Below are positions 13,506 through 13,578 of a stretch of 13,578 nucleotides of DNA, one piece after another; positions within the stretch are counted from its first letter, which is position 1, and every line of letters starts with the position of its first letter. The position numbers were made by a program, and so were the translations under genes. The stretch comes from an uncultured Flavobacteriales bacterium (GTDB taxonomy: Bacteria; Bacteroidota; Bacteroidia; Flavobacteriales_D; Crocinitomicaceae): positions 1 through 13,578 of the forward strand of contig CAIUKX010000433.1 in assembly GCA_903899795.1 (NCBI GenBank), given 5' to 3'. The notes under the pieces are model-generated. The model was not told the DNA's origin. It ran no database searches and saw only the letters and a list, made by a program, of their open reading frames with translations.

Positions 13506-13578
13506 GTCGTCGCAAGTTTACCACAACGTAAATAGATTACTTTTCGCTGTGAGATATTTGTAGAAAAAAGTTATGACA

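Overview
The window looks like a chromosomal segment of a Bacteroidota bacterium, most likely order Flavobacteriales. The base composition is AT-rich. Several genes have upstream matches to the Bacteroidota promoter pattern TTG - spacer - TAnnTTTG, and clear Shine-Dalgarno sites are mostly absent. Many genes encode exported proteins with short Bacteroidota-type signal peptides ending in S/A-Q. The last gene is a GIGT-repeat surface protein of a type common in this phylum. The genus cannot be settled from the sequence; a Fluviicola-like (Crocinitomicaceae) origin is only an impression.

Layout. 3-314 (+) is the 3' part of coaD (coenzyme A synthesis). 370-1797 (+) encodes an exported thioredoxin-fold protein that has lost its CxxC cysteines. 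2056-3465 (+) encodes an M20-family metallopeptidase. It converges on, and overlaps by 61 bp, lhgO (3405-4634, -), an L-2-hydroxyglutarate oxidase. 4803-5438 (+) encodes a SAM-dependent methyltransferase. It converges on an exported helical protein of unknown function (5485-6507, -), with a 17-bp palindrome between the two stops. 6576-7802 (-) holds a membrane fatty-acid desaturase, followed in the same reading frame after a TAG stop by a small membrane-protein ORF that lacks an ATG. 7881-8404 (-) is a decayed membrane-anchored gene, with one apparent frameshift in an A6 run and one in-frame TAA. 8455-9249 (+) encodes a short-chain dehydrogenase. 9530-10231 (+) encodes a LytTR-type response regulator with Asn at the phosphoacceptor position. 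11975-10219 (-) is a pair encoding an exported TPR protein and a probable outer-membrane protein. 12159-13505 (+) encodes the GIGT-repeat surface/fibre-like protein.

The genes are mostly single-gene or two-gene units with frequent convergent and divergent junctions, and no operon-scale pathway is evident. The features most worth a second look are the aspartate-less receiver, the cysteine-less thioredoxin fold, the broken gene at 7881-8404, the in-frame TAG junction after the desaturase, and a 7-bp-period GACNNAA intergenic repeat found at three places. I saw no tRNA, rRNA, CRISPR array, transposase, integrase or defence system. No part of the window looks clearly like a new multi-gene system.
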